NCBI GenBank assembly: GCA_027924645.1
Contig: BSBN01000809.1
Span: forward strand, 48,948,001-49,012,000
DNA: 64,000 nucleotides
Reading direction: 5' to 3'
Source of the DNA: Cunninghamia lanceolata
Lineage: Eukaryota; Streptophyta; Pinopsida; Cupressales; Cupressaceae
A program made the position numbers and the translations under genes. Under the pieces are notes generated by a model. That model was not told the DNA's origin. It worked only from the letters and a program-made list of their open reading frames with translations, and did no database searches. Of the stretch, positions 1 to 11,487 are shown piece by piece (the first letter of the stretch is position 1; the number at the start of each line of letters is the position of its first letter).

Positions 1-789
1 GTGCTTGTTCAATGACTACATCCATGGGTGATGAACATCACGTTTCAACCTCTACTCTCCTAATATCTATAACCCTTGGACCTAAAAGAAACTATAAAAA
101 TTGATTAAACAAAATTAAACCGCTAGCAACAATAATTTTGCATCACAATAAATTCTTAACTCGTATTGCTCCAGGAGGGGATCTTTTAGGTGCAAGATGC
201 TCCACCTTACAAATATTTTCATGCCATCAAACAAATATTATCCAAAAGGACCAGGATAAGGCAATTCATTCTCAAAAACGATGGCCTCAACAACATTGAT
301 TTTAACACAATTTTGGTGGGAGAGGAATACCATGACAAATCGCATGTCAGCTCACATCAGTGAATATATAATTTTCACCATTACAATATGAATGGACATA
401 AATACTAAAATAAAAAATTAAATAAAAAGTATAACAAAACAACTCAAGATATTCTTGCTTGATATTCCTACCAACCCTTGGATGAGTTTCGACAAAAATA
501 TGCTTTCTATTCCATGTATAACTATAATGTTTTGTATCTCGTGATTTCTTTATTATTATTTTGAATATATGAGGTTTGTGAATAGGGAAAATTTTGAACT
601 GTACCTAGGACCTACATTTGATAATCATATAGTTGTATTTAGATATTTTTACCCTCAAATACAATTAAAATTTTAAGAAAACTATATCATATGAAAGGAA
701 AGATTTTAGGCAACTCTCAAAATTTGTATATAATTATTTTGCTATATATTTAATTTATATTGATTTTATTTTTTGGCCAATAGGCCATC
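1..789. other. AT-rich stretch without recognised gene
   Basis: No open frame or RNA motif here could be tied to a known family. The sequence is AT-rich and unstructured by eye. Confidence 0.5.
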
Positions 790-1945
790 CTATATGTGCA
801 CACATCTTGTAATTGCCAAAAATAAATTTGGTAGTCCCATAATTTTGTGGTTGTCCATAAAAAATATAAAAATAATAATCCATTTTGTAAACGTAAAAAA
901 TTTGGTAGTCCAAAAAAAAATATTATTTCAAAAAAAAAAAATTAACAAGAACTATGGAACCAAAAAAGAAATTGGAAAAATTAAAAATTAAAAATTAAAA
1001 ACCAAAAAAGAAATTGGAAAAAATAAAAAATAAAAACCAAAAAAAATTTGAAAATAATAAAATCACAAAAACTATGGAACCAAACAAGAAATTGGAAAAA
1101 ATAAAAAAATTAAAACAAAAATAAAAATTAGAAAAAATAAAAAAGAAATTGGAAAAAATAAAAAATAAAAAAGAAATTAGAAAAAATAAAAAATAAAAAC
1201 AAAAAAAGAAATTGAAAATAAGAAAATCACAAAAACTATGGAACCAAAAAAGAAATTGGACAAAATAAAAAAATAAAAACCAAAAAAAATTGAAGAAAAA
1301 AAATGGAAAAAATCACAAAATCCATTAAAAGTTCCATTTTCTTTTAAAGTTGCATGAGTGTGTTGGATAGTAACACCTTTATCCTGCTATTCTATATGTG
1401 TACACCATTTTGTAACTGCCAGTCCAAAAAAATTTAATTTTTGGTAGTCCAAAAAAAAAATATTTAAAAAATAAATAATAATTAACAAAAACTATGGAAC
1501 CAAAAATAAACTGGAAAAACTAAAAAATAAAAACCAAAAAAGAATTTGGAAAAATTAAAAAATAAAAACTAAAAAAGAAATTGAAAAAAATAAAAAATAA
1601 AAACAAAAAAAAAATTGAAAATAAGAAAATCACAAAATCTATGGAACCAAAAAAGAAATTGGAAAAAATAAAAAAATAAAAATAAAAACCAAAAAAGAAA
1701 TTGGAAAAAATTAAAAATTAAAAATTGAAAAAGAAATTGGAAAAAATAAAAAATAAAAACCAAAAAGAAATTAAAAATAAGAAAATCACAAAAACTATGG
1801 AACCAAAAAAGAAATTGGATAAATTAAAAAATAAAAACCAAAAAATTTTGAAGGAAAAAAAAATGGAAAAAATCACAAAATCCTCTAAAAGTTGCATGAG
1901 TACATGTTGGATAGTAACACCTTTATCCTGTTATTATATATAGAA
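790..1945. repeat. A-rich tandem repeat array in two super-units
   Basis: Short A-rich units built around AAAGAAATTGGAAAAAATAA are repeated many times. They sit in two larger units (about 790-1390 and 1391-1945) that share the same start (a TATATGTG-type segment followed by GGTAGTCC) and the same end (GGATAGTAACACCTTTATCC). Lysine/asparagine-rich open frames here are products of the repeat and not genes. Confidence 0.85.
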
Positions 1946-2039
1946 CAACAAATTTCTATTAATTTTTTGTTTTCTTCAATCCATCAGTTCCAATTGAAGA
2001 GGTATTTCTCTTATCATTTATGTATTGTCAGCAGGCTGG

Positions 2040-2182
2040 GTCTGTAAATATTTGCATGAATTAGCCGGGTTTGAAATACTGAATACTTTTAAATTATGAA
2101 TATGCATAGTCTGTAAATGTTTACATGAGTAAGTGGGGGTTTGAAATACTGAATACTTGTAAATTATGAATGTGCATGTCAC
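2040..2182. repeat. Two-copy short tandem duplication (~70 bp unit)
   Basis: The segment TCTGTAAATATTTGCATGA...GAAATACTGAATACTT...AAATTATGAAT occurs twice in a row with a few substitutions. No coding content. Confidence 0.75.
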
Positions 2183-2213
2183 CGATGTTTAAAAAAATTC
2201 TTGTGGGTTTGCA

Positions 2214-2302
2214 GAAACTATATATTCACTAGATTTAACCAAGGTTCAGTCGCTACCTAATGGGATATTATCCACCCCACCTTCAATGAATTGGTGATTC
2301 AG
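2214..2302 (+). pseudogene. Possible exon of an unidentified gene relic
   Basis: A pyrimidine/TTTGCAG acceptor-like site precedes this segment and a CAG|GTAACA donor-like site follows it. One frame is open for most of the length but ends in TGA. It lies just upstream of the LINE-like insertion, so that insertion would sit in the following intron. This is an inference from splice-like signals only; the encoded peptide was not recognised. Confidence 0.25.
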
Positions 2303-2304
2303 GT

Positions 2305-2321
2305 AACAATATATGCAATCA
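2305..2321. repeat. 17-bp target site duplication, left copy
   Basis: AACAATATATGCAATCA occurs here and again, perfectly, at 4544-4560, directly bounding the DUF4283 element. This length is typical of target-primed reverse transcription by a LINE machinery. Confidence 0.85.
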
Positions 2322-2358
2322 GATATTATACATTGCTTGCAAAACATTTCATGTTAAA

Positions 2359-4347
2359 ATGGGCTCTCCCGCTCCTCTTCCCGCCCATGTTCCTGGTTCA
2401 CAGGATTCGTCTGTTGCTAGGGTATTTGCAGGGTCTTCTTCTGCTGCTGGTGTGGCTGTAGCTGTTGGTGCGCCGTCCGTGGCCTCAACTGCTTTTGCTG
2501 TTGGAGCGCCGTCTGTGCCTACAACTGCTACCTTACAGGGTTTGTCTGCTACTTTACATGCAAGGGGTCCGTCTGCTGCTGTTGGGTGTTCTTCTGTTGA
2601 TGGTGTGGCTGCGGTTGTTCGTGTGCCGTCCGTGGGATCTGCGGCTCGTGTGGCTGCGGCTGTCCGTGCGTCATCCGTGGCTGGTGTGGCTATCGATGTG
2701 CTGTCTGTATCTATGGCTGGGGTTCCGTCTACTGGGGTGCCTGCGGCTGGTGTGGTTTCTTCTGCTGATAGTGTGGCTACAACTGTTAATGCACCATCCA
2801 TGCATGCAACTGTTGGAATTGCAGTAGGAGTGCTGTCTGTGACTACGATTGCTGCTTTTCAGGGTTCGTCTGCTGCTTTATTAGCAGGGGTTCCATTTGC
2901 TGTTGGGGTCTCTGCAGCTGTTGGTACGCCGCCCATTTCTGGTGTTGCTACTATTGCTACTACATCTTATGCAAAGATTGTTAGTAGTGGTTCTCCTTGG
3001 CAATGTGAGGAGTCTGCTAATGCTGCTACTGTTCTAGTATCTAGGAGATCTATTTCTCAGTCAGACTTGCCTCCCCCTGTAGTGGTCCTTGGGGATGAGG
3101 TTTTAAAAAATATTGACTATTTCTCTGAGCAGGGTTTGATTTGTAGATTTGACCGTTGGTGGCCTCAGCTGGGTGATTTGAACCTCTGGATTTCAGAGCA
3201 TTGGCGCCCTCTCACGGAGGGGAAAATAGAAATTTACCCTTGTGTAAAGGGTTTCTTTGTAGTTATTTTTGCTTCAGTTTCTGATCAGAATGCTATCCTT
3301 CATACTTAGGCCTAGTTTTGGGGCAATCATGCCCTCCTTCTCAAGCGTTGGGTTCCCTCTTTTAACCCATTGACCGAGTCTTTCAGTAGAATGCCTGTTT
3401 GGATTCGTCTCCCGAATCTTCCACTGCATTTTTGGTGCAAATCTTGTTATGAGGGTATTGGTAATTCTTTGGGCTCTTTTATTATGGTCGATCAAGCGAC
3501 TACCTTGTTTTCTCATACCACATACGCTCGTGTTCTTGTGGATCTCGATCTCTCTAAGCCTCTCCTGGCTGATATTATACTGCAGGCTGCTGATAATTCT
3601 TGGAGGCAGATTTTGGACTATGAAGGTATTCCCTTCCGGTGTCGTAGATGCTTTGTTACGGGTCATCTGGCTTTTGGGTGTCCTCACTTAAAGATCCCTC
3701 GTTCTTCCTCCTGGTGGAAGAATTTTTTGTATGAACATCTTACAGTTGGTGCTACTGAGGATATTTCTGGGTCAGAGGCGGTTGATTCTTCCTCTACTGA
3801 TGATGGGTCTACTCCTGATATTGTGCGGGTTCTAGATTTTATAGCTATGGATTCTGCTGCTGGTGGTTCTACTGCTGGGATTGCTGGTGTTGCTGGTGGT
3901 TCTGCTACTGGGATTGCTAGTGTTGCTGGCGGTTCTGCGGCTGGGATTACTGGTGTTGCTGATCGTTCTGATACTTGGATTGTTGAGGTTGCTGGTGGGT
4001 CTGCTGCTGGGATTGCTGGTGGTTCTATCGCTGGTGTTGCTGGTGGTTCTGCTGCTAGGATTGCTGGTGTTGCTGGTGGTTCTGCTGCAGAAATCTCAGC
4101 TGCTGATATGTCTCGCACTGTTAATATAGGTACACATGTTGCTGGGGCTGATGTTGTTGTGCCCCAAGCTCCGCCCCTTTCCATGGATTTGGAGAGAGTT
4201 TTTCCTTCTCCTATTTCTGGGGATGGAGATGATGTTTTTTGGACTATTGTCCAAAGGAGGAAGCGAGGTCTTCCCAAGCATGTTTCTTTGAACCACACTC
4301 GTGCCAAGGGTGTTCGACCTGTTAGGTCTGGTTCTGCTATTGTTTAG
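2359..4347 (+). pseudogene. DUF4283/zinc-knuckle (LINE ORF1-like) protein, two stops
   Basis: One frame runs from ATG 2359 to TAG 4347, broken by TAG at 3307-3309 and 3313-3315. The N-terminal ~230 residues are low-complexity Ala/Val/Ser/Gly. The DUF4283 fold follows (GLICRFDRWWPQLGDLNLWI through the MPVWIRLPNLPLHFW motif after the stops). Then comes a zinc knuckle, CRRCFVTGHLAFGC, matching CX2CX4HX4C, and a second Ala/Gly repeat (3850-4090, GGSAAGIAGVA units). In LINEs this protein binds RNA in the transposition particle. The second TAG falls where the family usually has Trp, consistent with TGG to TAG. Long antisense frames here are shadows. Confidence 0.8.
3850..4095 (+). repeat. Coding minisatellite, GGSAAGIAGVA units
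   Basis: A roughly 36-bp unit (GCTGGTGGTTCTGCTGCTGGGATT-like) is repeated about seven times inside the DUF4283 ORF, giving Gly/Ala/Ser/Val repeats. Units differ by substitutions and small in-frame length changes. Confidence 0.8.
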
Positions 4348-4645
4348 GTTGTTGCTCTTTGCAACCTTGTTGCTTAGTCTGTTAGGCTTTGCTGTTGTTT
4401 CTTTTTTAGCAAGGCTGCTATGCCTTTGCTGCTGGTCTTTCTCTGTGTTGGCTGAGTTCTGTCAGCACGCTGTTTCCTTGCCCCCTCGGCTTGGTTTTAT
4501 ATAAGGGTTTGGCCCCTAGTTTTAGCCGCCTTATTTTATCAAAAACAATATATGCAATCAAATGTAAGATCTTTTTCAATTATGTTTAGAAATTAAATGT
4601 GTAATCTATATTACCAATAATAACAAAATTTTAAAATTTTGTCAG

Positions 4646-5051
4646 GTTTATGGTCATTCTCAACATGGATATTGTTGAACCAGATGATGAAATTGTATTG
4701 TTCAAACATACCATTGATGATAGAATCTTAGTTGGAAGTGACACCTCTTTAGACTTGCAGTCCAATGATGTTGCATTGCCATTCTCAAATATTGCTGGCT
4801 TGACTGATATGCATAGTGGTTGCTCTTTGAATATGGGTCCAGTGCACATGGTATTCCAATAATTGTGTTAACACCTTTCCATTGAAGATGGACTATCAAA
4901 TGTAGAGGGACAAACAAGTTGGCAGTTCGACACTTCAGTAATGTTAAGAGGACAAGTAAAAGTATTTAGTTTTAATGTTGTTGATATTGATGGGGAGAGT
5001 GAACTTGTTGACAAATTCTCTAAGGAAATATATGGTTTTTTTATGATTTAG
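4646..5051 (+). pseudogene. Unidentified coding relic with two TAA stops
   Basis: An acceptor-like TTTTGTCAG precedes a frame that stays open for 133 codons to TAG 5049-5051, except for TAA at 4860-4862 and 4869-4871. The peptide is acidic (LNMDIVEPDDEIVLF..., later QVKVFSFNVVDIDGESELV). I do not recognise the family. Composition and the length of open frame suggest a real protein that has decayed. It may be the exon downstream of the segment at 2214-2302. Confidence 0.35.
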
Positions 5052-5874
5052 TTTTATAATGGCACATTCATGATTTAGTTCACATGGTTATTCATTTAAT
5101 ACCATTTCATTATTTTTATTTGCAAAAAGAAATGATTTTCTTATAGTATTTATAGCCATAAATATATACTATTTAAGGATAGGCCTATAAATATTTGTGC
5201 CTATCGACCATTTGATAACACCTTTGATGCTTTTACTAACAAGGGACGCATTGTGTCAGCTTCCTGCCGTTTGATGTGTTATTTGTTAGTTGGTGTTGAA
5301 ACTGATTTTGGTAGCAATCTAACTTTGCTATGTTGTTAAGAAAATAAGAATTTATTGAACTAATGTAGTTGAATTTGAGATGGAATTGAACTGGGAAATT
5401 AAAATGTTTAACATGACTATTTCCAGTAGTGATGTTCCTTCCATGTACTCCCTCTGACATGCCCACCAACTTGATATAAATTAAATGCAAAACTCAACAA
5501 ATTGTGAAATAGTTTACACCTCCAGCATGCAATATAAAGTGAGAAATTTAAGTCTATTTCCCTATGCTATTTGGTGGAGGTGTGGGCCTACGCAGCAACT
5601 ATGCAATTTGGACTGCCATTCCCATAATCCTATAGAGTAGATCACATTATTCAAAAAGATATTATACATTATGAAGCGAGGGTGGACTTTAGCATATGCA
5701 TGCATATAAATTGCTAATTGTGTATGTGCTCCCACCTCCTACCATTCCACCAGGCGAATAAGACATATAAAATGGTCACATGGGTGTGGGGAGTGGACTT
5801 GCAAAAATTACAAAATGGAGTTGTGACTCTAATCACTGCCACTCCGCCAAGCTAAACACACATAATAAAGTAAG
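5052..5874. other. Non-coding stretch
   Basis: No supported gene. A minus-strand open frame at 5236-5490 has no recognisable motif and no conserved composition. Confidence 0.4.
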
Positions 5875-6781
5875 GCCAGCCTTAAGATACAAGAAAATTC
5901 TACATCTTCAAAACCTTCTTTAATTCTGTATAGTTAACAATATGATGGAGAGAAATACGTTGTAAAGTGTTGCCAATAGGGTGCATTTTCTAATGAAACT
6001 GACCCTAGAAAATTCTGGAATGTTCAATCAATAAAGAATTCCTACAAGTTAGCTATTTTTTTAACACATTAGCATCAAAAGACATCCCTCTGCCTTCATA
6101 TTAATGCATCTTTGTGTGTTTGAACTTTGAAGTAGATGTTTATTCTATTTTTAACCTTTTATGTTATCTCCTGGACTGCATTCCAGATTGAGTAGGCATG
6201 AGAAACGTGAGGGAGGGCTGAATGCATTTACTTTTGAAGACAGCTGAACGATAAATATAATTTTTGAAACAGTCAAATCACAATCTGGCTATTATATAGT
6301 GAATATTTTAAAACATGTCAACATTGGGACTCTCTGCCTTTAAGGCTTGCAAAAGAATGGAATTTTTAAGGTATACAAACTGGATCCAATCTTGTCTAAA
6401 GAAAGGAAGCATATTAATATACACAAATTTCCAAATAGTTCACTTAGGGCACTGTAAAATTACAAATAGCTTGCAATAGAGGAAAGCTGCATTTCACTGC
6501 ATCTCCAAAAGCACTTAAAAGAAAACAGGGAAAAATAGCTAACTAATAAATGTAAAATGTTCAGAATTTCACTGGCAAGTAGAAGAATTCTATTTACTTT
6601 CTATAAGCTTGCATTAGAATACAACAAATCTCATTTGAGGACAATTGTTTCATTTTTATTTGGATGTTGAGATTTGTACTAAATTCTTGAATTATTCCTG
6701 TTTAGAACAGAATTTTAAAAATTGAAGCGATGTGTGAGAGAGAGAATACCCCACCCTTGCAGGCTTTGTGTCTGCATCTAC
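5875..6781. repeat. ~0.9-kb dispersed repeat, copy A
   Basis: From GGCCAGC(C/G)TTAAGATACAAG to GTCTGCATCTA, this segment matches 39589-40497 in the same orientation at roughly 95-97% identity by eye. It has no evident ORF, LTR or terminal inverted repeat. Sequences outside both edges differ, so it is a duplicated or transposed block of unknown type. Confidence 0.85.
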
Positions 6782-7199
6782 ATTGAACATATTTAAGAAA
6801 ATCAATAGATAATAATATTTCTCTTATTAACAATACATATACATTTTTAACTAGTGTTGGAAGTAAATAATGAGGGACAAATTTGAAATGGCAAATACTG
6901 AGTACAAATTCTTGAAAGTAGGTGATAATTTGTTATATAAAATCCCTTTGAAACATATAATACAAATGATATAAAAGTTTCTTAATGCAAAAGCTTGTTA
7001 AACAACATAGAGATTCATTGTAATCTGATTTTTTGCTCCATTTGCATCCTGCAAGACATGTATAAAGATGGTTGTCAATAGATTATTATAGTAAATAAGC
7101 TATTGTAATCAAGAGTGTGATGAAGGAACTAATTACTTTGAAATAGTTTTTTAAATAAGACATTAGCAAGAGAAGTAGAATTATACCTTTTGATATGCA
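6782..7199. other. Non-coding; possible 3' flank of the Helentron
   Basis: AT-rich, without recognisable genes. If the rolling-circle element ends here, its 3' terminus should lie between the RPA stop and copy A, but no diagnostic hairpin plus terminus could be assigned. Confidence 0.3.
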
Positions 7200-8650
7200 T
7201 TAGTCCTCCTTACAATTGGCACTGATAATAATATTGTTCTGATTAAGTGTGAAGTCTCCTTTTGCTGAAAAGTCTCTTAGCATGAAGACAATATCTGATT
7301 TGTCATCGATATACTGTTCATAGGTGACATTGTGGAGTTTAGGGAGCAATATCTGAATGATGGACTTGTCATAAGAACAGTTAATAGTTTTTTATTATCA
7401 GTAGTCAAAATTATTTTCAGATACAAGGAGTGTATGTACATGCAACTTGTTTCTTGCATATAATGCAATGGGCAGTTTTCTCTTCTAGTGTTCCATATGC
7501 ATCAAATTTGTAATTACAGTTTGGACAGAATGCATGGAATGGACTTGAGAAGGCATTGGCTATTTTTAATATTCCATGGACCTACAAGACATGTTGAAGT
7601 ATTATTAGCTTTTGGCTTAGATTTAGAAAATTGTAAGTAAAGAAGTCCAAGAGTTTGAAATTACTTACCTCAAATGTTGATTGTAGTACTGTGTTTAATC
7701 TATCCAAGGTCCTTTTATTATTTAGTTTACCAATATATGTTGACTGGCTTGTATAAAGTTTGTTGTCCCTTGAATCTATCCGTTTAACAATATTCTTGAA
7801 AAGCATAGGTGGGAATTCATTCCTTTGGACTTTGTCCTGCATTGCTAGGAAGTAGTGCTCCAAACTTGAATGCTTTATCAGCTATTTTTTATCAAGAGAG
7901 TTAGCATTTTTTTCCATGTATCTAAGGAATATAAGAGAAAATGAAAAAGGAAAAATACAATGAATTGATGATTGGGGAGAGTAATTGACCTGTGCTTTGT
8001 CAAGTTCAGTATCTCCATCTTTCAGATCAACAAAATATTGGTTTCCTTTCTTTGTTGTGGCCATTACCAAGGCACCAATAGTTCCTATAGAATAATCATC
8101 TATGCTTCCAAGTAATTGTTTGATTGTAGTGCTTGGTATGAAGTTGTATTCTTGACAAATTTGCGGTATGACTTCCACAGTGCTGGAGTTGTTTAAGATA
8201 AGGATGCAATCACTGTCACCACGATCATAATTTGTCTTTACAACAATCTTGAAGCTTGAAATCTGGATGCTTGAACCTGGGACTATCTTCTGTTCAAATT
8301 GTTTGACAAGGTCACCAGTTATGTTTACAGTCACTGTCATCTCAGCTTTGGCATCTGTTAGGTTAGCCCGAAGCACTTCACGTGTTCTATTGTTTTTATC
8401 TAATGTTGTCTTATAGACAACAATGATATCTCCTTCAAATGTTTGTCCAACTCTCCAAGCATTGAGATCTTCAATAGACATTGATTTGGGATTTTTTGTC
8501 TTTGATCTGTGAGGATTGAAAGAGAATTATTTGAATACTAGGAAATTGAATCAGTATCATATATTTGCAAATTGAAGGTGTCATTTACCTTTTTGTTGAT
8601 TGTTGTTGTTTCGCATGCAATTGTTTCTCTTGTCTTTTACTGCTTTCCAT
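7200..8650 (-). pseudogene. RPA1-like single-strand DNA-binding protein of a Helentron
   Basis: Likely exons are 8650-8588 (ATG start, Lys/Gln-rich), 8507-7991 (OB fold: INAWRVGQTF-type start, later SIQISSFKIV and GALVMATTKKGNQYFVDL), 7918-7671, and ~7582-7200. The last holds a zinc ribbon (CPNCNYKF then CIICKK) and ends in TAA. Splice signals are canonical for the first introns and unclear for the last junction. An in-frame TAG lies in the third exon (K-stop-L at ~7881). RPA subunits bind ssDNA; plant Helitrons often carry them next to Rep/helicase. It lies ~200 bp downstream of the endonuclease end, on the same strand, as expected for one element. Confidence 0.75.
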
Positions 8651-8861
8651 TTTTTAGCTGCAACAAAGTTGTCAAATGTTAAGATACATATTGTGGAATG
8701 TTAATTTATTAATTGTGCTTTTTAATAATAAGGAGTTATAATTATGTCATAAATAAAAAATAGAATTTTGTAATAAATAGGGATCAATTCATACCTCCAG
8801 ATATGTTGAATAACATAGTAAAGTTTATTTATTGACATGAATTGCTCAAGAGGCTTTTGAT

Positions 8862-9561
8862 TTATTTTGCATCATTGATTTCAAGCATTGTAAAAATTGC
8901 ATCATGATCAGTCCAATATGCTTCTGATTTGTAAATACAATATGTTTGTCTATGTACATTACACCAAACATGATCAATCAGTGGTCTAGAAAGGGATTGT
9001 ATATTGTTTAATAGAAAGTTCATTTTGTGTGTTTGCATATGGCTAGAGAATTCTTTTGTTTTCTTGTTATGTATAGACATGTCAATGTTGAAATCGCCTA
9101 CAATGTATAGAGTAGCATGAATATTTATGCAAGAAATACTTGGTTGGTGATTTCTATGATTTCTAACAATGGGGTAGTAGGTCATACATATAGATTAGAT
9201 ATGTTAATTTCATTACTGTCAAAAGTTGTTGTTATTATTATAGCTTCAGCATTATTTGTTTTGTGTTGCATAGTTTTTAATATCTTATATTTTTTTTGGT
9301 GAAAGTCATAACACCATGTATATGATATGTTGAGAAATAATTAAAATCTTGAAATGGATTGATAAAATCAGAGGATCGAGTATGTGTTTCTTGTAAACAA
9401 AAAACATCAGATGACATTATACTATGATCACTGAGTATGTCTTCTATATGAAGAGGCAGGTTACGTGTATTCAATGTGGACAATAATATTTGTCCAGTAT
9501 GAATTTCTTTTAAATTTTCATTTTGAAATTTCCACATTGCTGTAGATTGTAGATGTGACAT
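8862..9561 (-). pseudogene. Helentron C-terminal AP-type endonuclease domain
   Basis: This continues the helicase frame after TAA 9598-9600. Motifs of the exonuclease-endonuclease-phosphatase fold appear in order: LSTLNTRNLP (Asn), DVFCLQETH (catalytic Glu), IVGDFNID (Asp/Asn) and WTDHDAIF (Asp-His). One frameshift lies around 9190-9277, between the LQETH and GDFN parts. A C-terminal endonuclease after the helicase separates Helentron/HLE2 elements from canonical Helitrons. All key residues are present, so decay is limited to the stop and the frameshift. Confidence 0.8.
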
Positions 9562-9597
9562 TTTGACAAGTACTTTTTTCTTTATTTTGAAATTGTT

Positions 9598-11481
9598 TTA
9601 TGTAATAGGTTTCAGCAGAAATAAGTTGTCAATTGTTCTAGTGCGTGAAAGTGCTATATATGCCAATCCATGTTTGTTTATGCCTGAAGGGTCAAATGCA
9701 AGACCTTCTATTGTGAGTCCTTGGGATCTGTGAATAGTACGTGCACATGCTAATTGGATTGGGAATTGTCTTCTAATAGTTATCTTCTTTTGATTTGAAA
9801 GCTTGTGAATAGGTTTGGCAATTCGAAGTATAGGTGTCCAATCTTTATCAATGTCATTGGTAAAACATTGTGCTAGCCTTTTTGATTGTCGATGTCCAAT
9901 TTGTGGATCATTAAATTTAATCCAAACAATGTCAAAGTCAGCAAATTTGGTGTATTCTTTAAACATTCCATCCGATCCATTGACTATACCATCTTGTGTG
10001 TCATAATTACCAGCGTATATTTCAACTAACATATTTGGCTTCAACTCTATTTGAGTTGGTAGATTGGTTGAATGATTATAAGATCTTATTGCATGATAAT
10101 TGTCTTCATATTCATTAATTGAATTCAATATGATCAGATCTCCATGTGCAATTGAAAGCATTTTCCTATTGTGTGTATCAACATCTTTTCTTCTATAAAA
10201 TATAAAAGGGAACATTGGGTCCATTGGTGGTGGGCGGAGGCAGTTTTTATTGAGATATTCTAAGTCATCATTTGTTTGTGATCCAATGCGTATTCTATTC
10301 AGTATGTTGATGAAAGTTTGATTTCTTTGTCGCATTGTTGTTTGCAAGGAGTAGTACTTTATTTTATGTTTCCAAAAATTATATGGCATTAGTTCATTTG
10401 TTGTTAGTAAGTTTTCGAATACTAAAGAATCTTGTACATGTTGTGCTTGGTAAAGATCGCCACAAAAAATGGTATCAAGATTTCCAAAGTAGCTAGTAGG
10501 CATTTGCATTATATCTCGTAATCGTTTGTCAATAGATCGCATAAATCTTGCACATACTAGTGAAATTTCATCTATTAAAAGGACTCGTAAATGTTGATAA
10601 TGCTTTGACATTGTATCTAATGTTTCAGAACTCAAAGGAATGAATTTTGACTTGTTGAAAGGCATATGCAATGCTGAGTGTATTATCATGCCACCAATGT
10701 TGTATGCTGCTTTTCCTATGTAAGCAAGAATAAGGCCTTTTGGTTTGTCTGGATCATTATCAATAGAATTATTGTATATGTGAATAAGACTTTGGTATAT
10801 TGCTTTTGCGGTAAAAGTTTTTCCAGTTCCAGCTCCTCCTGTTAGGAACAAATGTATTGGAGTTTTGTTCTTTTCCAATTTTTTTAATACAATGTCTTTT
10901 ACAATTGCTTGTTGTTCTTTGTTTAACATTTGTCTCATTTTGTAATATTTGGCATTGTCAATCATTTGACGATGTTTTGATATTTCAAATGCAACAGAAT
11001 TTGTTTTGTTTATTTTGTTAATTTTTAATTTATCAATATCTAATTCTATGTTATATTGTTCTTCTTGTGATGAATGTTTTTTAGGTGAGGGCTGGTTGTG
11101 AATTTGCTCATCAATAGTTTTTAGGTCGGCAATAGCAGTGTCAATGTCACCCCATGTGTGATTGACATTGTAATTGTATTTGATGAAATTAGCTCTAATT
11201 GTGCACTCATGATATGAATATGCATTATGCCATGTTTCAAAACCATCTTTTAGTGTGTTTTCATTTAATGTAAATGGCACATAAAGTAGTAATTGCTCTC
11301 TGTAATGATTCTCTTGGTCAATATGTCTATTAAAATTGACAAATCGTATAACATTTCTCTTGGCTTTGGCTTCTAATTTTGTACCATTTTTTTTGTATTC
11401 TGAAACAAATTGTGTAAGACAAATGTCTATTATTGTTTTAGGCCGTGCAAGATAATAGTCTATTAATGAATTGCAAGTCAC
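9598..11481 (-). pseudogene. Helentron PIF1-type helicase
   Basis: A 627-codon open segment joined in frame to the Rep part (TAA 11488-11490, then Glu-Asn-Val) and to the endonuclease part (TAA 9598). Walker A GGAGTGKT is at residues ~215-222, preceded by LNKEQQAIVKDIV. Walker B-like LLIDEISLV follows at ~300, then FCGDLYQ and, near the end, ACARTIHRSQGLT and LAYIALSRTR, the classic SF1B motifs V and VI. It would unwind the donor strand 5'-3' during rolling-circle transposition. Both flanking stops are TAA where CAA is plausible. Confidence 0.9.
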
Positions 11482-11487
11482 ATTTTC

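Larger units (their letters stand above)
2322..4543 (+). mobile_element. LINE-like ORF1-only retroinsertion
   Basis: A 2.2-kb insertion flanked by perfect 17-bp duplications, with a short A-rich end (TTATTTTATCAAAAA). It carries a DUF4283 plus CX2CX4HX4C zinc-knuckle reading frame, as in ORF1 of plant LINEs, but no endonuclease or reverse transcriptase. The 3' part after the ORF (4348-4540) is GC-richer and ends in the A-rich tail. A normal 5'-truncated LINE would keep ORF2 rather than ORF1, so this is an internally deleted non-autonomous LINE or a retrocopy of a DUF4283 gene mobilised in trans. Confidence 0.8.

Noticed and set aside
1569..1943. Phe- or Lys-rich ORFs on either strand
   Set aside because: Products of the A-rich tandem repeat.
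2349..2801. Minus-strand Thr/Ala-rich ORF, with a second at 3684-4307
   Set aside because: Shadows of the low-complexity DUF4283 coding strand; no independent motif.
4646..5051. Match to a family-B DNA polymerase or other named family
   Set aside because: Considered because of the acidic FNVVDIDGE segment, but no diagnostic motif was present.
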